From NCBI GenBank assembly GCA_037444845.1, contig JBBILQ010000019.1, forward strand, positions 1 to 41,152: 41,152 nucleotides of DNA, read 5' to 3'. A program made the position numbers and the translations under genes. Source of the stretch: JARYMI01 sp037444845 (GTDB lineage Bacteria > Acidobacteriota > Aminicenantia > Aminicenantales > UBA8522). The notes beneath the pieces are model-generated. The model was not told where the DNA came from and made no database searches. It worked only from the letters and a program-made list of their open reading frames with translations. The stretch's first letter is position 1; the number at the start of each line of letters is the position of its first letter. This document shows positions 1 to 8,097 of the stretch, piece by piece.

Positions 1-1322
1 TGAAGGTCTTGAAAACTTATGTTGAAGCTCATCTGGCAGCCCCTAAAATCTGGGGATTCGTGTTCTCGACGGACGGGGAATATATCGCCTACGATGTTTC
101 GCAGGAAGACAGGCCTTACGAAAATAAGGACATTTTCTTGCTCTCCGCCGACGGAAGCACAGAAACTCCGTTGATCAAGCATCCAGCTATCGATACGGTT
201 ATTGATTGGACGCCCGACGGCCAGGGACTTCTGTTCATAAGCAGCCGGACAGGAACACAGGATGTGTGGCTCATGCGCATTGCCAGTGGTGAACCTCAGG
301 GAGAGCCTCAGTTGCTGAAGGCCGGCGTCGGCCGGATAGAACCGATGGGTGTGACTTTGCGCGGGGAATTTTATTACGGGCTATCGGGCGGAGCCACCGA
401 TGTGTATGAAGTCGGGATCGATCCTCGAACAGGGAAAATCGTGAGCCCGGCAAGAAGGACGGTTTTGCTTTACGAAGGGCACAATGAGTGCCCGGATTAT
501 TCTCCCGACGGGAAGCTGTTGGCCTATATTTCCAGCCCCGCTATGCCGACAAATCGGCCCCGGCGGGTCCTCGGCATTCTCACTCTGGAAAACGGCCAGG
601 TTCGTGAGTTGAACCCGAATCTGGTGGCCTTTAGCTATCCCCGCTGGGCACCCGACGGCCGCACCATTTCCGTTGAGGGCATCGATCCGGAAACCCGAGT
701 CGGGGGAATCTACCGGGTTGATGTCCAAACGACGACTGTGACACCGATCATCGAGCTCAAGAAGGGAATGAGAGTATTTTCACACAGGTGGTCCGAGGAC
801 GGGAAGGCTGTATACTATACGTTAGGCGATCAGACCGAAAAAGGTTGTTCCGTTTTCGTCCACAATCTTGAAACCGGACAGGATGAAAGGCTCGCTGGAG
901 CTCCCGAAAACGCACATGATATCGATATCTCGCCGGACGGGAAGTGGCTTGTCCTTATGAATAGAGATGGAAAAAGAGCAATAAGAATTATGCCCACATC
1001 GGGTGGAGAACCCCGCGAAATTTACAGCTTCGAGCAAGAGGGAAATCAAGTTATGACGCCGGCCTGGAGCGCAGACGGGCGATTTATCTACTTCTCAAAG
1101 CTCCAAAAATCCTCTGGAGCAATGATGGATCTCTACCGTGTCTCAGTGGATGGAGGCCAGGCCCAAAAAATCGACCTGGCGATGACGCGATTTCGCCATT
1201 TCAGCGTCCATCCTGACGGCCAGCGCATCGCCTTTTCGTCCATGGGCGCGAGTCCCGAGCAATCCCAAGTCTGGGTGATGGAGAATTTCCTTCCCGCCGA
1301 GAGCAAAACCAAGGAACGTTAA
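1..1322 (+). CDS. PD40/TolB-like beta-propeller protein, 5' truncated
   Basis: The frame is open to the left edge of the window and ends at TAA 1320-1322, so this is probably the C-terminal part of a longer protein. The first in-window start candidate is TTG at 9, with no Shine-Dalgarno sequence visible in the few bases before it. The 437 residues from there contain repeated PD40/WD40-like blades of the form 'SPDGKxLxY' or 'SADGRxIYF' (around residues 18-25, 66-75, 163-172, 213-220, 260-268, 308-315, 352-361 and 404-411). These are typical of TolB-type propellers. No catalytic motif is seen in this part. Such propellers occur alone or fused to kinase, DNA-binding or peptidase domains, and which applies here depends on the missing N-terminus. 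The downstream flank is non-coding and carries inverted repeats. Confidence 0.8.
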   Translation, partial: KVLKTYVEAHLAAPKIWGFVFSTDGEYIAYDVSQEDRPYENKDIFLLSADGSTETPLIKHPAIDTVIDWTPDGQGLLFISSRTGTQDVWLMRIASGEPQGEPQLLKAGVGRIEPMGVTLRGEFYYGLSGGATDVYEVGIDPRTGKIVSPARRTVLLYEGHNECPDYSPDGKLLAYISSPAMPTNRPRRVLGILTLENGQVRELNPNLVAFSYPRWAPDGRTISVEGIDPETRVGGIYRVDVQTTTVTPIIELKKGMRVFSHRWSEDGKAVYYTLGDQTEKGCSVFVHNLETGQDERLAGAPENAHDIDISPDGKWLVLMNRDGKRAIRIMPTSGGEPREIYSFEQEGNQVMTPAWSADGRFIYFSKLQKSSGAMMDLYRVSVDGGQAQKIDLAMTRFRHFSVHPDGQRIAFSSMGASPEQSQVWVMENFLPAESKTKER

Positions 1323-1382
1323 TAAGGTGCCAGCAAACGCCGTGCCCCTGGAAATTTTTCATGCCTTGGCCTGGAAGCCAGC

Positions 1383-1433
1383 GGTGCGTCTTATAAATAA
1401 CTTCACTTAAGTCGCGGTCCCTGAAGACGCACC
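1383..1433. repeat. 10-bp perfect inverted repeat (IR1)
   Basis: GGTGCGTCTT at 1383-1392 is repeated as its exact reverse complement AAGACGCACC at 1424-1433, with 31 bp between the arms. The interior is AT-rich at first (TTATAAATAA). It lies between the propeller gene and the PIN toxin and is the first of three consecutive inverted repeats. No T-tract follows it, so it is not a classic terminator. Confidence 0.6.
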
Positions 1434-1439
1434 ACCCGC

Positions 1440-1524
1440 GGGGGAGTTTGAGGGGGACGGCGTCGTTCCCCTCAGGGGGTCAGCGGAGCGTAGCGAAGCG
1501 CCGAGGGGGGAGCTTGACTCCCCC
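1440..1524. repeat. G-rich inverted repeat element (IR2)
   Basis: GGGGGAGT (1440-1447) and ACTCCCCC (1517-1524) are perfect inverted arms. Inside are a second near-palindrome (GAGGGGGAC / GTTCCCCTC, about 1450-1473) and a GGAGCGTAGCGAAGCGCC block (about 1485-1502). The latter resembles the 'GAGCGAAGCG' core of the repeat at 34870-35003. The composition is far more skewed than the neighbouring genes. I read it as part of a short dispersed-repeat mosaic. Confidence 0.55.
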
Positions 1525-1529
1525 ATGGA

Positions 1530-1582
1530 AGTGTCCCGTCTTTGCGGAGGACTTCGGCAAGGTACTTACGAGACGGGACACT
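1530..1582. repeat. 12-bp perfect inverted repeat (IR3)
   Basis: AGTGTCCCGTCT at 1530-1541 is mirrored exactly by AGACGGGACACT at 1571-1582, with a 29-bp loop. It ends 15 bp before the stop codon of the PIN toxin gene, so it could shape the 3' end of that transcript. No T-run is present for an intrinsic terminator. The exact arms and their place at the end of a mosaic of repeats also fit a miniature or REP-like mobile element. Confidence 0.6.
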
Positions 1583-1597
1583 AGCGATCGGGGCGCG

Positions 1598-2029
1598 TCA
1601 GACGGTTTCTTGAAAAGGGTTTCTGATCGTGAGGCCCTTGATAGTTTGACTGTCCTGCATATCCTCAGAATAGACGAGCGAGCAGTCGGCCTGCAAAGCG
1701 GCGGCAATGACCAGGGCATCATAAAAAGGGAAGCGCCATTGATCGGAGATTTCCAAAGCTTGATGGAAAAGCTCGGTGCTGGAAAAGACTTCGCAGAGAG
1801 GCTCGAGAACGACGTTGAGATATCTCTGTGAGTCCTTGAAAGTCAAAGGAACAGCGAATTTGCGAGTGGCTACGTTTAGGAATTCTTGAATGATCTGATA
1901 GCTTATGACTCCAGTCCCTCTTTCCAGGGCTTTGGAGATGAGATCCAAGGCGATCTTCCGTTTGGAAGGATTGTCCGGGTCGAATGAGTAGATAAGAATA
2001 TTGGTGTCGATGAAATACTTATCTTTCAT
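1598..2029 (-). CDS. PIN-domain ribonuclease toxin (VapC-like)
   Basis: A 143-residue single-domain PIN protein. It has the expected acidic quartet: Asp8 in the N-terminal 'FIDTN' motif, Glu49 in 'IIQEF', Asp104 in 'FYDALV' and Glu122/Asp123 near the C-terminus. PIN toxins are Mg2+-dependent ribonucleases that cleave tRNA or other RNA and are held inactive by a partner antitoxin. The ATG overlaps the 3' end of the upstream antitoxin gene by 11 bp, the usual coupled arrangement of type II toxin-antitoxin modules. Length and motif spacing match the family, and all active-site positions are intact, so a working toxin is likely. The RNA target cannot be read from sequence. The gene ends beside inverted repeat IR3. 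Confidence 0.85.
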   Translation of the reverse strand: MKDKYFIDTNILIYSFDPDNPSKRKIALDLISKALERGTGVISYQIIQEFLNVATRKFAVPLTFKDSQRYLNVVLEPLCEVFSSTELFHQALEISDQWRFPFYDALVIAAALQADCSLVYSEDMQDSQTIKGLTIRNPFQETV

Positions 2030-2240
2030 TCAGCTCGTCCCGGGAGAACCTGCGTCCCGCCTTAGCATAGGCCAAGGATTCCATGAAGGCCTGATAATCT
2101 GATGTCTTTGTGTTTCTGTTCAGGTATTGCCTAAGCCACAGCCTGAAATTTGCGTTGATGGTCGTTTTTTCCCGCTTGGCTTTATCCCTGACCTTTCGGA
2201 TCAGTTCCTCATCTGCGCTCAAAGTGATATTTTTGCGCAT
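2019..2240 (-). CDS. Antitoxin, DUF6364/RHH-like, partner of PIN toxin
   Basis: The protein has 73 residues from ATG 2240, chosen because AAGGAG lies 8 nt upstream; an in-frame extension to 2288 would run through the promoter. The N-terminus 'RKNITLSADEELIRKVRD' gives a short beta strand followed by a helix, as in ribbon-helix-helix (MetJ/Arc-type) DNA-binding antitoxins. The basic middle and 'NANFRLWLRQYL' segment form a second helix. The acidic/basic C-terminal tail (about residues 45-73) would wrap the toxin. It overlaps the toxin start by 11 bp. It is expected to autorepress the pair through the palindromic operator at 2261-2279. The antitoxin assignment rests mostly on position and fold features, because such proteins are poorly conserved. 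Confidence 0.8.
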   Translation of the reverse strand: MRKNITLSADEELIRKVRDKAKREKTTINANFRLWLRQYLNRNTKTSDYQAFMESLAYAKAGRRFSRDELNER

Positions 2241-2260
2241 TTCGAATCTCCTTATTACAC

Positions 2261-2295
2261 AATAGTTGTGTACACTATTTTCGTGCATTTGTCAA
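2261..2295 (-). promoter_or_regulatory. Promoter and palindromic operator of the toxin-antitoxin pair
   Basis: On the minus strand TTGACA (2295-2290) is followed after 17 bp by a weak -10, TACACA (2272-2267). The -10 is embedded in a palindrome: AATAGT (2261-2266) and ACTATT (2274-2279) flank the 8-bp palindrome GTGTACAC (2268-2275). AACTATTG also occurs twice as a direct repeat. An operator overlapping the -10 fits autoregulation by an RHH antitoxin. The -35 is convincing and the -10 is inferred. Confidence 0.55.
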
Positions 2296-2445
2296 TAGTT
2301 TTTGAATCTATAATCCTCAACCATCAATATTGACGACAGAGTTTCGGCTTTTTCTCAACGGGCAGATATCATCTTTCTCCTTCATTCTTGATTCACGGTG
2401 CTCTTTCTGTCAAGATGAAGCGGTCAAACACCAGGGAGTCCAAAC

Positions 2446-2913
2446 ATGGCACTTTTCGAAAAAAGACTGAACCTGAGAAGGCTCAAGGCCATGATTGGCT
2501 GCGAAGTCGGGCTGTCCGAATGGTTGGCCATCACCCAGGAACGAATCGACGCCTTCGCCGCCGCAACCGAGGACCGCCAGTGGATTCACGTTGACCCAGA
2601 GCGAGCGGCCCGAAGTCCGCTCAAAGGAACAGTCGCCCAGGGCTTCCTTCTCCTCTCGCTTATCCCCTTCTTCAACCTCAAGAGCGAGGTTTTCCAGGGC
2701 CGCTTCCGCATGGCCGTCAACTACGGCCTCAACCGCGTCCGCTTTCCCCATCCTGTCCGGGCCGGCTCCCGGGTGCGAAACAGGGCTGTCTTAAAAGCCA
2801 TCGAAAAACGCGGTTTCCGCAAGGTCTTGATCACGGTTGAGAACGTCCTTGAAGTGGAAGGAGCGGATAAACCGGCCATGGTCGCAGAGGTCCTTGCCCT
2901 GATCTACCTGTAG
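2446..2913 (+). CDS. MaoC-like (R)-specific enoyl-CoA hydratase family protein
   Basis: A 155-residue single hot-dog-fold protein with the hydratase-2 signature around residues 42-50 (EDRQWIHVD). Asp43 and His48 match the catalytic Asp/His of MaoC and Rv0130-type hydratases. The usual 'AHG' after the motif reads 'AQG' here. The family hydrates trans-2-enoyl-CoA or related thioesters in fatty acid or polyhydroxyalkanoate metabolism, and some members are only thioester-binding. ATG 2446 is preceded by AGGGAG at a good distance. The gene is transcribed alone; the next gene converges and its stop lies only 10 bp away, leaving no room for an independent terminator. Substrate is unknown. Confidence 0.85.
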   Translation: MALFEKRLNLRRLKAMIGCEVGLSEWLAITQERIDAFAAATEDRQWIHVDPERAARSPLKGTVAQGFLLLSLIPFFNLKSEVFQGRFRMAVNYGLNRVRFPHPVRAGSRVRNRAVLKAIEKRGFRKVLITVENVLEVEGADKPAMVAEVLALIYL

Positions 2914-2923
2914 GATCTCCCTG

Positions 2924-4048
2924 TCATTCGATTTTCTTTCTGAACCTGAGAATGCTCAACCCCAGGATGGCCAGGCCGAAGACAAGGAGGGCCAGGGCTT
3001 CTTGCCAGAGGGCTTCCAGGCCGACCGCCTTGAGGAATACCCCCCGGATGATGACAAGATAATAGCGCAACGGCACAAAATAGGTGAAAAGCTGGATCAG
3101 CCTGGGCATGTTCCCTATCGGAAAAACAAACCCCGAGAGGATGATCATCGGGATCATGAAGAAAACGGCCGACAGCATCGCCTGCTGCTGGTTTTTTGAG
3201 ACAGTGGAAATAAAAAGGCCCAAGCCCAGGGTCGTCAGCATAAACAAAAGGCTGAGGCCAAAAAGAAGAAAGACATCTCCTTTGATCGGGACTTTAAACC
3301 AAAAGACAGCAACGGCGACAACTAAGACGATGTCGATGAGGCCGATGAGAAAAAAGGGCAGGAGCTTCCCCAGGATAAGTTCTTTCGGCCGGACCGTCGT
3401 GACGATGAGCTGCTCAAGAGTGCCCATCTCTTTCTCTCTGACGATACCCAACGAGGTCAGCATCATCGTCATGACCATCAGCAACAACCCGAGGACTCCC
3501 GGAATCATGAAGTTGCGGCTCCGCAACTCGGGGTTGTACCAAACCCGGACCTCGGGGCTGACAATGGGCACTGAAACACGGGGCGAGAATCGCTCGACCC
3601 TTTCTAAAAGAATCTGCCGCGAGGCGGTTGTCGCAACCATCGACGCATAGTGAAGCGCGATGACGGCTGACTGGCTTTCAGCTCCGTCGACAATCATCTG
3701 GATGCGGACCGACTCCCCTCCCGCCAGTTTTCGGCCCATCCCCTTGGGCAGGACGACCGCCAGCGAAGCGCGCCCTTTGATGATGGGCTCGTCGATGTCG
3801 GCCAATCGGCTGACGATACCTTCAAGAGCAAAGTACCCCGAATGGGGAAATCGGGAGATGAAGCTCCGGCTCGTGGCTGAGCGGTCAAGGTCACAAAAAA
3901 CGATCGCGATGTCCTTGATATCGAGGTTGGCCGCATAGCCTAAGAGGATGAGCTGAAGAACGGGCGCGATAAAAAGGATGGCCAACATCCGCCTGTCCCG
4001 GCGGAGTTGGATGAACTCTTTGTGAACGATGCGGCCGGCCCTCCTCAT
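2924..4048 (-). CDS. ABC-2 type transporter permease (YbhR-like)
   Basis: A 374-residue ABC-2 permease: one N-terminal transmembrane helix (about 25-45), a roughly 130-residue extracytoplasmic domain, then five helices in the C-terminal half. The cytoplasmic 'VREKEMGTLEQLIVTTVRP' motif typical of ABC2_membrane_3 proteins lies near residues 205-223. It is the last gene of the exporter cluster. Its ATG overlaps the stop codon of the preceding permease gene (ATGA), which implies translational coupling and a heterodimeric membrane unit. By analogy with E. coli YbhFSR it should export drugs, cations or other amphiphilic compounds together with the membrane-fusion lipoprotein encoded at the head of the cluster. 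The substrate is not predictable. Confidence 0.9.
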   Translation of the reverse strand: MRRAGRIVHKEFIQLRRDRRMLAILFIAPVLQLILLGYAANLDIKDIAIVFCDLDRSATSRSFISRFPHSGYFALEGIVSRLADIDEPIIKGRASLAVVLPKGMGRKLAGGESVRIQMIVDGAESQSAVIALHYASMVATTASRQILLERVERFSPRVSVPIVSPEVRVWYNPELRSRNFMIPGVLGLLLMVMTMMLTSLGIVREKEMGTLEQLIVTTVRPKELILGKLLPFFLIGLIDIVLVVAVAVFWFKVPIKGDVFLLFGLSLLFMLTTLGLGLFISTVSKNQQQAMLSAVFFMIPMIILSGFVFPIGNMPRLIQLFTYFVPLRYYLVIIRGVFLKAVGLEALWQEALALLVFGLAILGLSILRFRKKIE

Positions 4049-5154
4049 ATGCCCCCCCCTTTCTTGAGGATCCGGCCGAGACGTATCGAGCTAAGTCCGA
4101 GGGCAAGCGCCGCAAACGCGGCAAGAAACGCCATCTGGCTCCACAGGGCGTCGAGGCCGGCGCCCTTGAGCATGATGCCACGGAGGACGGCCAGAAAATA
4201 CCTGGCCGGGATGATAAAAGTGACGATCTGGATCGCCACAGGCATGTTGCGAATCGGGAAGACGAACCCGGAAAGGATAAAGGTCGGCAACATCGTCGTG
4301 ATGATGGCAATCAAAAAGGCGACTTGCTGGGAACGGGCGATTGTCGATATCAGGAGTCCCACACCCAGCCCGCCGACGAGAAAGAGAATCATTCCGGCCA
4401 GAAGATATCCGTAGTTTCCTTTTACGCTGACGCTGAAAAAAAGCCGGCCGAAGGCAAGGACAAGGTGCGCTGAAACAAGCGAGATTAAGACATAAGGAAT
4501 GGTCTTTCCGACAATGAGCTCGACCGGCTGGAGCGGCGAAACCATGAGCTGCTCAATCGACCCCCTCTCCCTTTCCCTGACCACAGAAAAAGCTGTCGAA
4601 ATGACGACCGTGATCATCAGGACGAAGGCCATCAGTCCCGGCACGAGGAAGCGGGCGCTCTTGAGCTCTGGGTTGAACCAGATGCGGGGATGAAGGTCAA
4701 GCGGCTGGATCATGATCGAAGGCGAGTAGCCTTGGGCGATGGCGCTCACATAGCCCGCGGCTGTGCCCGCGATAAAGGTTTCCTCTCCGTTGATAATGAC
4801 CTGAATGGCTGTCTGCCGCCCGTCTAACAACGATCTTGAGAAATCGGGAGGAATCACGATGGCCGCCTGGACGGCGCCCTCTCCCATGAGCCTGTCGATT
4901 TCCCGGTCGCTTGCGACGATGCGCTTGAGGTCGAAATATTCGGTCACCAGAAAACGCTCGATGAAATCCCGGCTCTGCTGGCTCTTTTCCTGATCAAGGA
5001 TGGCTAAGGCTAAATGCTTGACGTCAAAGTTCAGGGCATAACCGTACATGATGAGGAGAAAACCGGGGATGAAAAGCAGCATTCCCAGGGTGCGTTTGTC
5101 TCTTCGAATCTGTCTGAATTCTTTTTTCGTGACTGGTTTGATGCGGGCCCACAT
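4045..5154 (-). CDS. ABC-2 type transporter permease (YbhS-like)
   Basis: A 369-residue paralogue of the next gene with the same plan: N-terminal helix around residues 23-43, an external domain of about 120 residues, then five C-terminal helices. The conserved 'VRERERGSIEQLMVSPLQP' coupling motif is near residue 200. The ATG lies 9 bp after the stop of the upstream ATPase gene, with AGGGAAT as ribosome binding site. The two permeases differ enough to act as a heterodimer. ABC-2 permeases of this type pair with MFP lipoproteins and TolC-like channels in Gram-negative cells; no outer-membrane channel gene is present in this window. Confidence 0.9.
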   Translation of the reverse strand: MWARIKPVTKKEFRQIRRDKRTLGMLLFIPGFLLIMYGYALNFDVKHLALAILDQEKSQQSRDFIERFLVTEYFDLKRIVASDREIDRLMGEGAVQAAIVIPPDFSRSLLDGRQTAIQVIINGEETFIAGTAAGYVSAIAQGYSPSIMIQPLDLHPRIWFNPELKSARFLVPGLMAFVLMITVVISTAFSVVRERERGSIEQLMVSPLQPVELIVGKTIPYVLISLVSAHLVLAFGRLFFSVSVKGNYGYLLAGMILFLVGGLGVGLLISTIARSQQVAFLIAIITTMLPTFILSGFVFPIRNMPVAIQIVTFIIPARYFLAVLRGIMLKGAGLDALWSQMAFLAAFAALALGLSSIRLGRILKKGGGI

Positions 5155-5163
5155 GGATATTCC

Positions 5164-6114
5164 CTATGCTCTTTCTTCCGCAAGCCGTTCCATCTTTTCA
5201 ATAAGCTGAATAAAGACATGCTCTAATCGTGGCCTGATGACGTCGATGCGCCTGACGACGATCCCGCGGTTTCTGAGCAAAGCTTCTATTTTAGAGCACC
5301 CCTCTTCTTCGTCCTCGACCTCGACATGAAGATAAGCGCCAAAAACTGAGCTGGCTAAAACCCAGACCTCCGCCTGGAGCAAGGCTAAAGCTTCTCCCGG
5401 CTTGTCACAATCAACCTCGAGGATGGGATGACGGATGACTTTTGCCTTAAGCTCTCCAGGGGTTCCGCTGGCGACGATCTCCCCGGCGTGAATGAGCAAG
5501 ACCCGGTGGCAGTATTCGGCCTCGTCAAGATAGTGAGTCGTCGCCAGAACAGTCACTCCGGCAGAAGCCTGATCGCTGATTAAGTCCCAGAATCTCCGCC
5601 GCGAGACGGGATCCACGCCGCCTGTCGGCTCGTCGAGAAAAACGACCCCCGGCTCATGAAGCAGGGCGCAGCTCAGGGCCAGGCGCTGCTTCCAGCCAAC
5701 TGGCAACTCTCCTGCTAAGGCATGCTCTTTTCCGCCGAGCTGGCAAAGCTCCAAAGCCCAGCGCAACCTGCTGCTGAGTGAGCGGCGGGAGAGGCCGTAG
5801 ATGCCGCCGTAAAAGCGGATGTTCTCTTCAACCGTCAGGTCCTCGTAGAGCGAGAATTTTTGAGACATGTAGCCGATGCGCTCTTTGATTCTCTCTGGTT
5901 CCTGGACAACGTCATGGCCAGCGATCACAGCCGTCCCGGCCGTGGGGGTGAGCAGCCCGCAGAGCATCCGGATCGTGGTCGATTTTCCCGCTCCGTTAGC
6001 CCCGAGAAAGCCGACGATTTCTCCTCTGGCCACGTTGAAATTGATATTCTTGACGGCCACAAAGCGGCCGAAGGCCTTGGTCAGGTTGCAAACTTCGATC
6101 GTGTGTTCAACCAT
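5164..6114 (-). CDS. ABC transporter ATP-binding protein with non-canonical signature
   Basis: A 316-residue ATPase. Walker A is GANGAGKST at residues 38-46 and Walker B 'VVFLDEP' is followed by 'TGGVDP', with a switch histidine in 'LATTHYLDEAE'. The ABC signature reads 'LPVGWKQRL' instead of LSGGxxQR, a variant I recall from the second half of YbhF-type proteins. The C-terminal 90 residues form an extra domain seen in drug-exporter ATPases. It is encoded between a canonical ATPase and two permeases, so an asymmetric ATPase pair is likely: one canonical and one degenerate signature. In E. coli YbhF the two nucleotide-binding domains are fused; here they are separate genes 11 bp apart. Confidence 0.9.
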   Translation of the reverse strand: MVEHTIEVCNLTKAFGRFVAVKNINFNVARGEIVGFLGANGAGKSTTIRMLCGLLTPTAGTAVIAGHDVVQEPERIKERIGYMSQKFSLYEDLTVEENIRFYGGIYGLSRRSLSSRLRWALELCQLGGKEHALAGELPVGWKQRLALSCALLHEPGVVFLDEPTGGVDPVSRRRFWDLISDQASAGVTVLATTHYLDEAEYCHRVLLIHAGEIVASGTPGELKAKVIRHPILEVDCDKPGEALALLQAEVWVLASSVFGAYLHVEVEDEEEGCSKIEALLRNRGIVVRRIDVIRPRLEHVFIQLIEKMERLAEERA

Positions 6115-6125
6115 GGACGCCTTTT

Positions 6126-7037
6126 CTACGAACTCCTAGTCAAATAAATAAAGACGTTCTCGAGCGAGGGAGAAATCTGACGCCAGCGAGAAACGTCTAT
6201 CCCTCTATCTTGAAAATGTCGACTCAAGGAGGAAAGATCGTCCTGAATCTTGGAGACGACGAGGTGAAGCCTGTCGCCGAATACCTGGACGTCAATAACG
6301 TCGGGTATCTTCTTCGCAACCTCAGAGGCTGCGCGGAGGTCTTTTGCGGTGAGCTCAATGATCGTCCCCTCCATCCGGTCCTTCATCCGGCTGGGCGTTT
6401 CGACAGCCAAAAAACTTCCCCGGTGCATGAGGGCTACCCTTGAAGCACGCTCCGCTTCATCGAGGTAAGGCGTTGACAGGATGATCGTCATCCCTCTCTG
6501 GAGAAGACTGAAGAGAGTCTTCCAGAAATCACGCCGGGAGAGCGGGTCAACTCCTGTGGTCGGCTCGTCCAGGAGGAGCAGTTCGGGTGTATGGACGAGA
6601 GCACAGGCCAAAGCGAGTTTTTGTTTCATCCCGCCAGACAAGTTTTCAGCCAGACGGCGCCGGAAAGGTTCGAGCCGGGTGACTCCCAAAAGCTCCTCCC
6701 GCCTGGCTCCGATGTCCTTTATCCCGTGGATTTCAGCAAAAAACTCGAGGTTCTCGTCCACGCTCAGGTCGCCGTAAAGGGTGAACCGCTGCGAGAGATA
6801 GCCGACCCGTTTCTTGATCTCGTCGATTCCTTTAACTATGTCGAAACCCAAAACCATGGCACGACCGGCAGTCGGCTTGATGATCCCGCTGAGGAGCCGG
6901 ATAGCGGTCGATTTTCCCGCGCCATCCGGACCGACGACACAGAACAGTTCACCTTTGGCAACGGAGAATGTGAGGTTTTCGACAGCCTTAGTCGCGTCGT
7001 AGCTTTTGCTCAGCCCCTCGGCTTCAACAGCTAACAC
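6126..7037 (-). CDS. ABC transporter ATP-binding protein (canonical)
   Basis: A 303-residue ATPase with Walker A GPDGAGKST (residues 36-44), a canonical LSGGMKQKL signature (about 134-142), Walker B 'LLLLDEP' and a C-terminal regulatory extension. It starts at GTG 7037, with GGAGGG of the preceding gene's 3' end as a somewhat distant ribosome binding site. The stop of the membrane-fusion gene is 6 bp upstream, so translation is probably coupled. Together with the following non-canonical ATPase it should power the two ABC-2 permeases. The 'TPYLDEAERAS' switch region has Pro where the catalytic-switch His is expected ('STPYLDEAE'). This residue would reduce ATP hydrolysis at one of the two composite sites. 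Confidence 0.9.
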   Translation of the reverse strand: MLAVEAEGLSKSYDATKAVENLTFSVAKGELFCVVGPDGAGKSTAIRLLSGIIKPTAGRAMVLGFDIVKGIDEIKKRVGYLSQRFTLYGDLSVDENLEFFAEIHGIKDIGARREELLGVTRLEPFRRRLAENLSGGMKQKLALACALVHTPELLLLDEPTTGVDPLSRRDFWKTLFSLLQRGMTIILSTPYLDEAERASRVALMHRGSFLAVETPSRMKDRMEGTIIELTAKDLRAASEVAKKIPDVIDVQVFGDRLHLVVSKIQDDLSSLSRHFQDRGIDVSRWRQISPSLENVFIYLTRSS

Positions 7038-7043
7038 GAGAAG

Positions 7044-8060
7044 TCAATCCCTCCCGCCTTCAAGGTCCGGAGGTTCAATTTTGAGCACGGCGTCGGCGGG
7101 CATTCCCGGCTTCAGGATATACTCCGGGTTTGGGATCTCAATCTTGACTCTGAAGACGAGCTTGACTCGCTCCTCCTTGGTCTGCACATTTTTGGGAGTG
7201 AACTCTGCCTCGGGAGAGATAAAGACTACCTTGCCGGTGAAAACCCGGTCCGGATAGGAATCAATCTTGACCTCAGCAGCTTGGCCGAGCCGGGTTCGGC
7301 CAAGCTCTTTTTCAGGAATATAAATTTCCAGATGGACGTTGGCCAGGTCAGCCACTGTCAGGATAGGGCTCCCCGGGATGACGAATTCACCCGCCTCGAC
7401 GATCTTATGAGTGACGATTCCTGAAGCAGGAGAAAAAATCGTTGAATCGGCAATGGATTTCCTGATCAGGTCCCGGGCGGCAGCGGCCTGGTCAAGCCTG
7501 GCCCGGGCTGCCTGGATTTCTTCCGGCCTGGTCAGCTGTCGTGCTTTCTGCAATGCTTGTTTGGCTGCTTCGGATTGAGCGAGGGCGACTTTATAGCGGA
7601 CCTCAGCGTCGTCTCTCTGCTTCTGCGTCGCGCTCTCCTTCTCGGCCAGGGTCCGCAAGCGTCTCCAGTCCTCCTCGGCTAAGGAAAGCGTTGCCTCGGC
7701 TTGTTTCAAAGCTTCTTCAGCCTGGCGAATATCTTCAGTCCGAGCTCCTTTAAGAAGCAACTCGATCTGGGCCTCGGCCAGCCTGATTCCTGCTTCTGCC
7801 TGTCGGAGCTGGATCTCCAAAGAGGAACTTTCGATGACCGCGAGCGTCTCACCTATCTTAACCTGGTCTCCTTCTCCGACCAGAATCTTTTCAACCTGGC
7901 CGCTGAGTTTCGAGGCGATAGCCACTTCCACGGCCTCGATCGTTCCGGAGGCGCTAATCCAGTTTTTTTCTCTATCCCCCTTGCAGGAGACAAAAAAGAC
8001 GACGAAGCAGGTGATAAAAAGACAGGATAAAACCTGGACCTCCGCTCGTCGACGGTTCAT
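7044..8060 (-). CDS. Membrane-fusion (HlyD/YbhG-type) lipoprotein of ABC exporter
   Basis: A 338-residue periplasmic adaptor. The start is ATG 8060 with AAGGAG 8 nt upstream; the frame also extends 3 bp to a TTG. A hydrophobic segment ending in 'VFFVSC' (Cys26) is a probable lipobox. It is followed by a biotinyl-lipoyl half-motif ('IASKLSGQVEKI', about 45-56), a long alpha-hairpin coiled coil rich in Ala/Glu/Gln (about 80-205), the second lipoyl half ('FSPASGIVTHKIVEAGEFV') and a beta-barrel domain. This is the order in HlyD/EmrA/YbhG adaptors. It heads the exporter genes and would bridge the inner-membrane permeases to an outer-membrane channel, which supports a two-membrane envelope. Confidence 0.9.
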   Translation of the reverse strand: MNRRRAEVQVLSCLFITCFVVFFVSCKGDREKNWISASGTIEAVEVAIASKLSGQVEKILVGEGDQVKIGETLAVIESSSLEIQLRQAEAGIRLAEAQIELLLKGARTEDIRQAEEALKQAEATLSLAEEDWRRLRTLAEKESATQKQRDDAEVRYKVALAQSEAAKQALQKARQLTRPEEIQAARARLDQAAAARDLIRKSIADSTIFSPASGIVTHKIVEAGEFVIPGSPILTVADLANVHLEIYIPEKELGRTRLGQAAEVKIDSYPDRVFTGKVVFISPEAEFTPKNVQTKEERVKLVFRVKIEIPNPEYILKPGMPADAVLKIEPPDLEGGRD

Positions 8061-8097
8061 CAATCCGCTCCTTAGATTATGGCCAATACCTTTTGTC

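Noticed and set aside
1448..1831. Plus-strand frame of 127 codons
   Set aside because: It covers the inverted-repeat patch and the antisense strand of the PIN toxin gene, which is the convincing coding frame.
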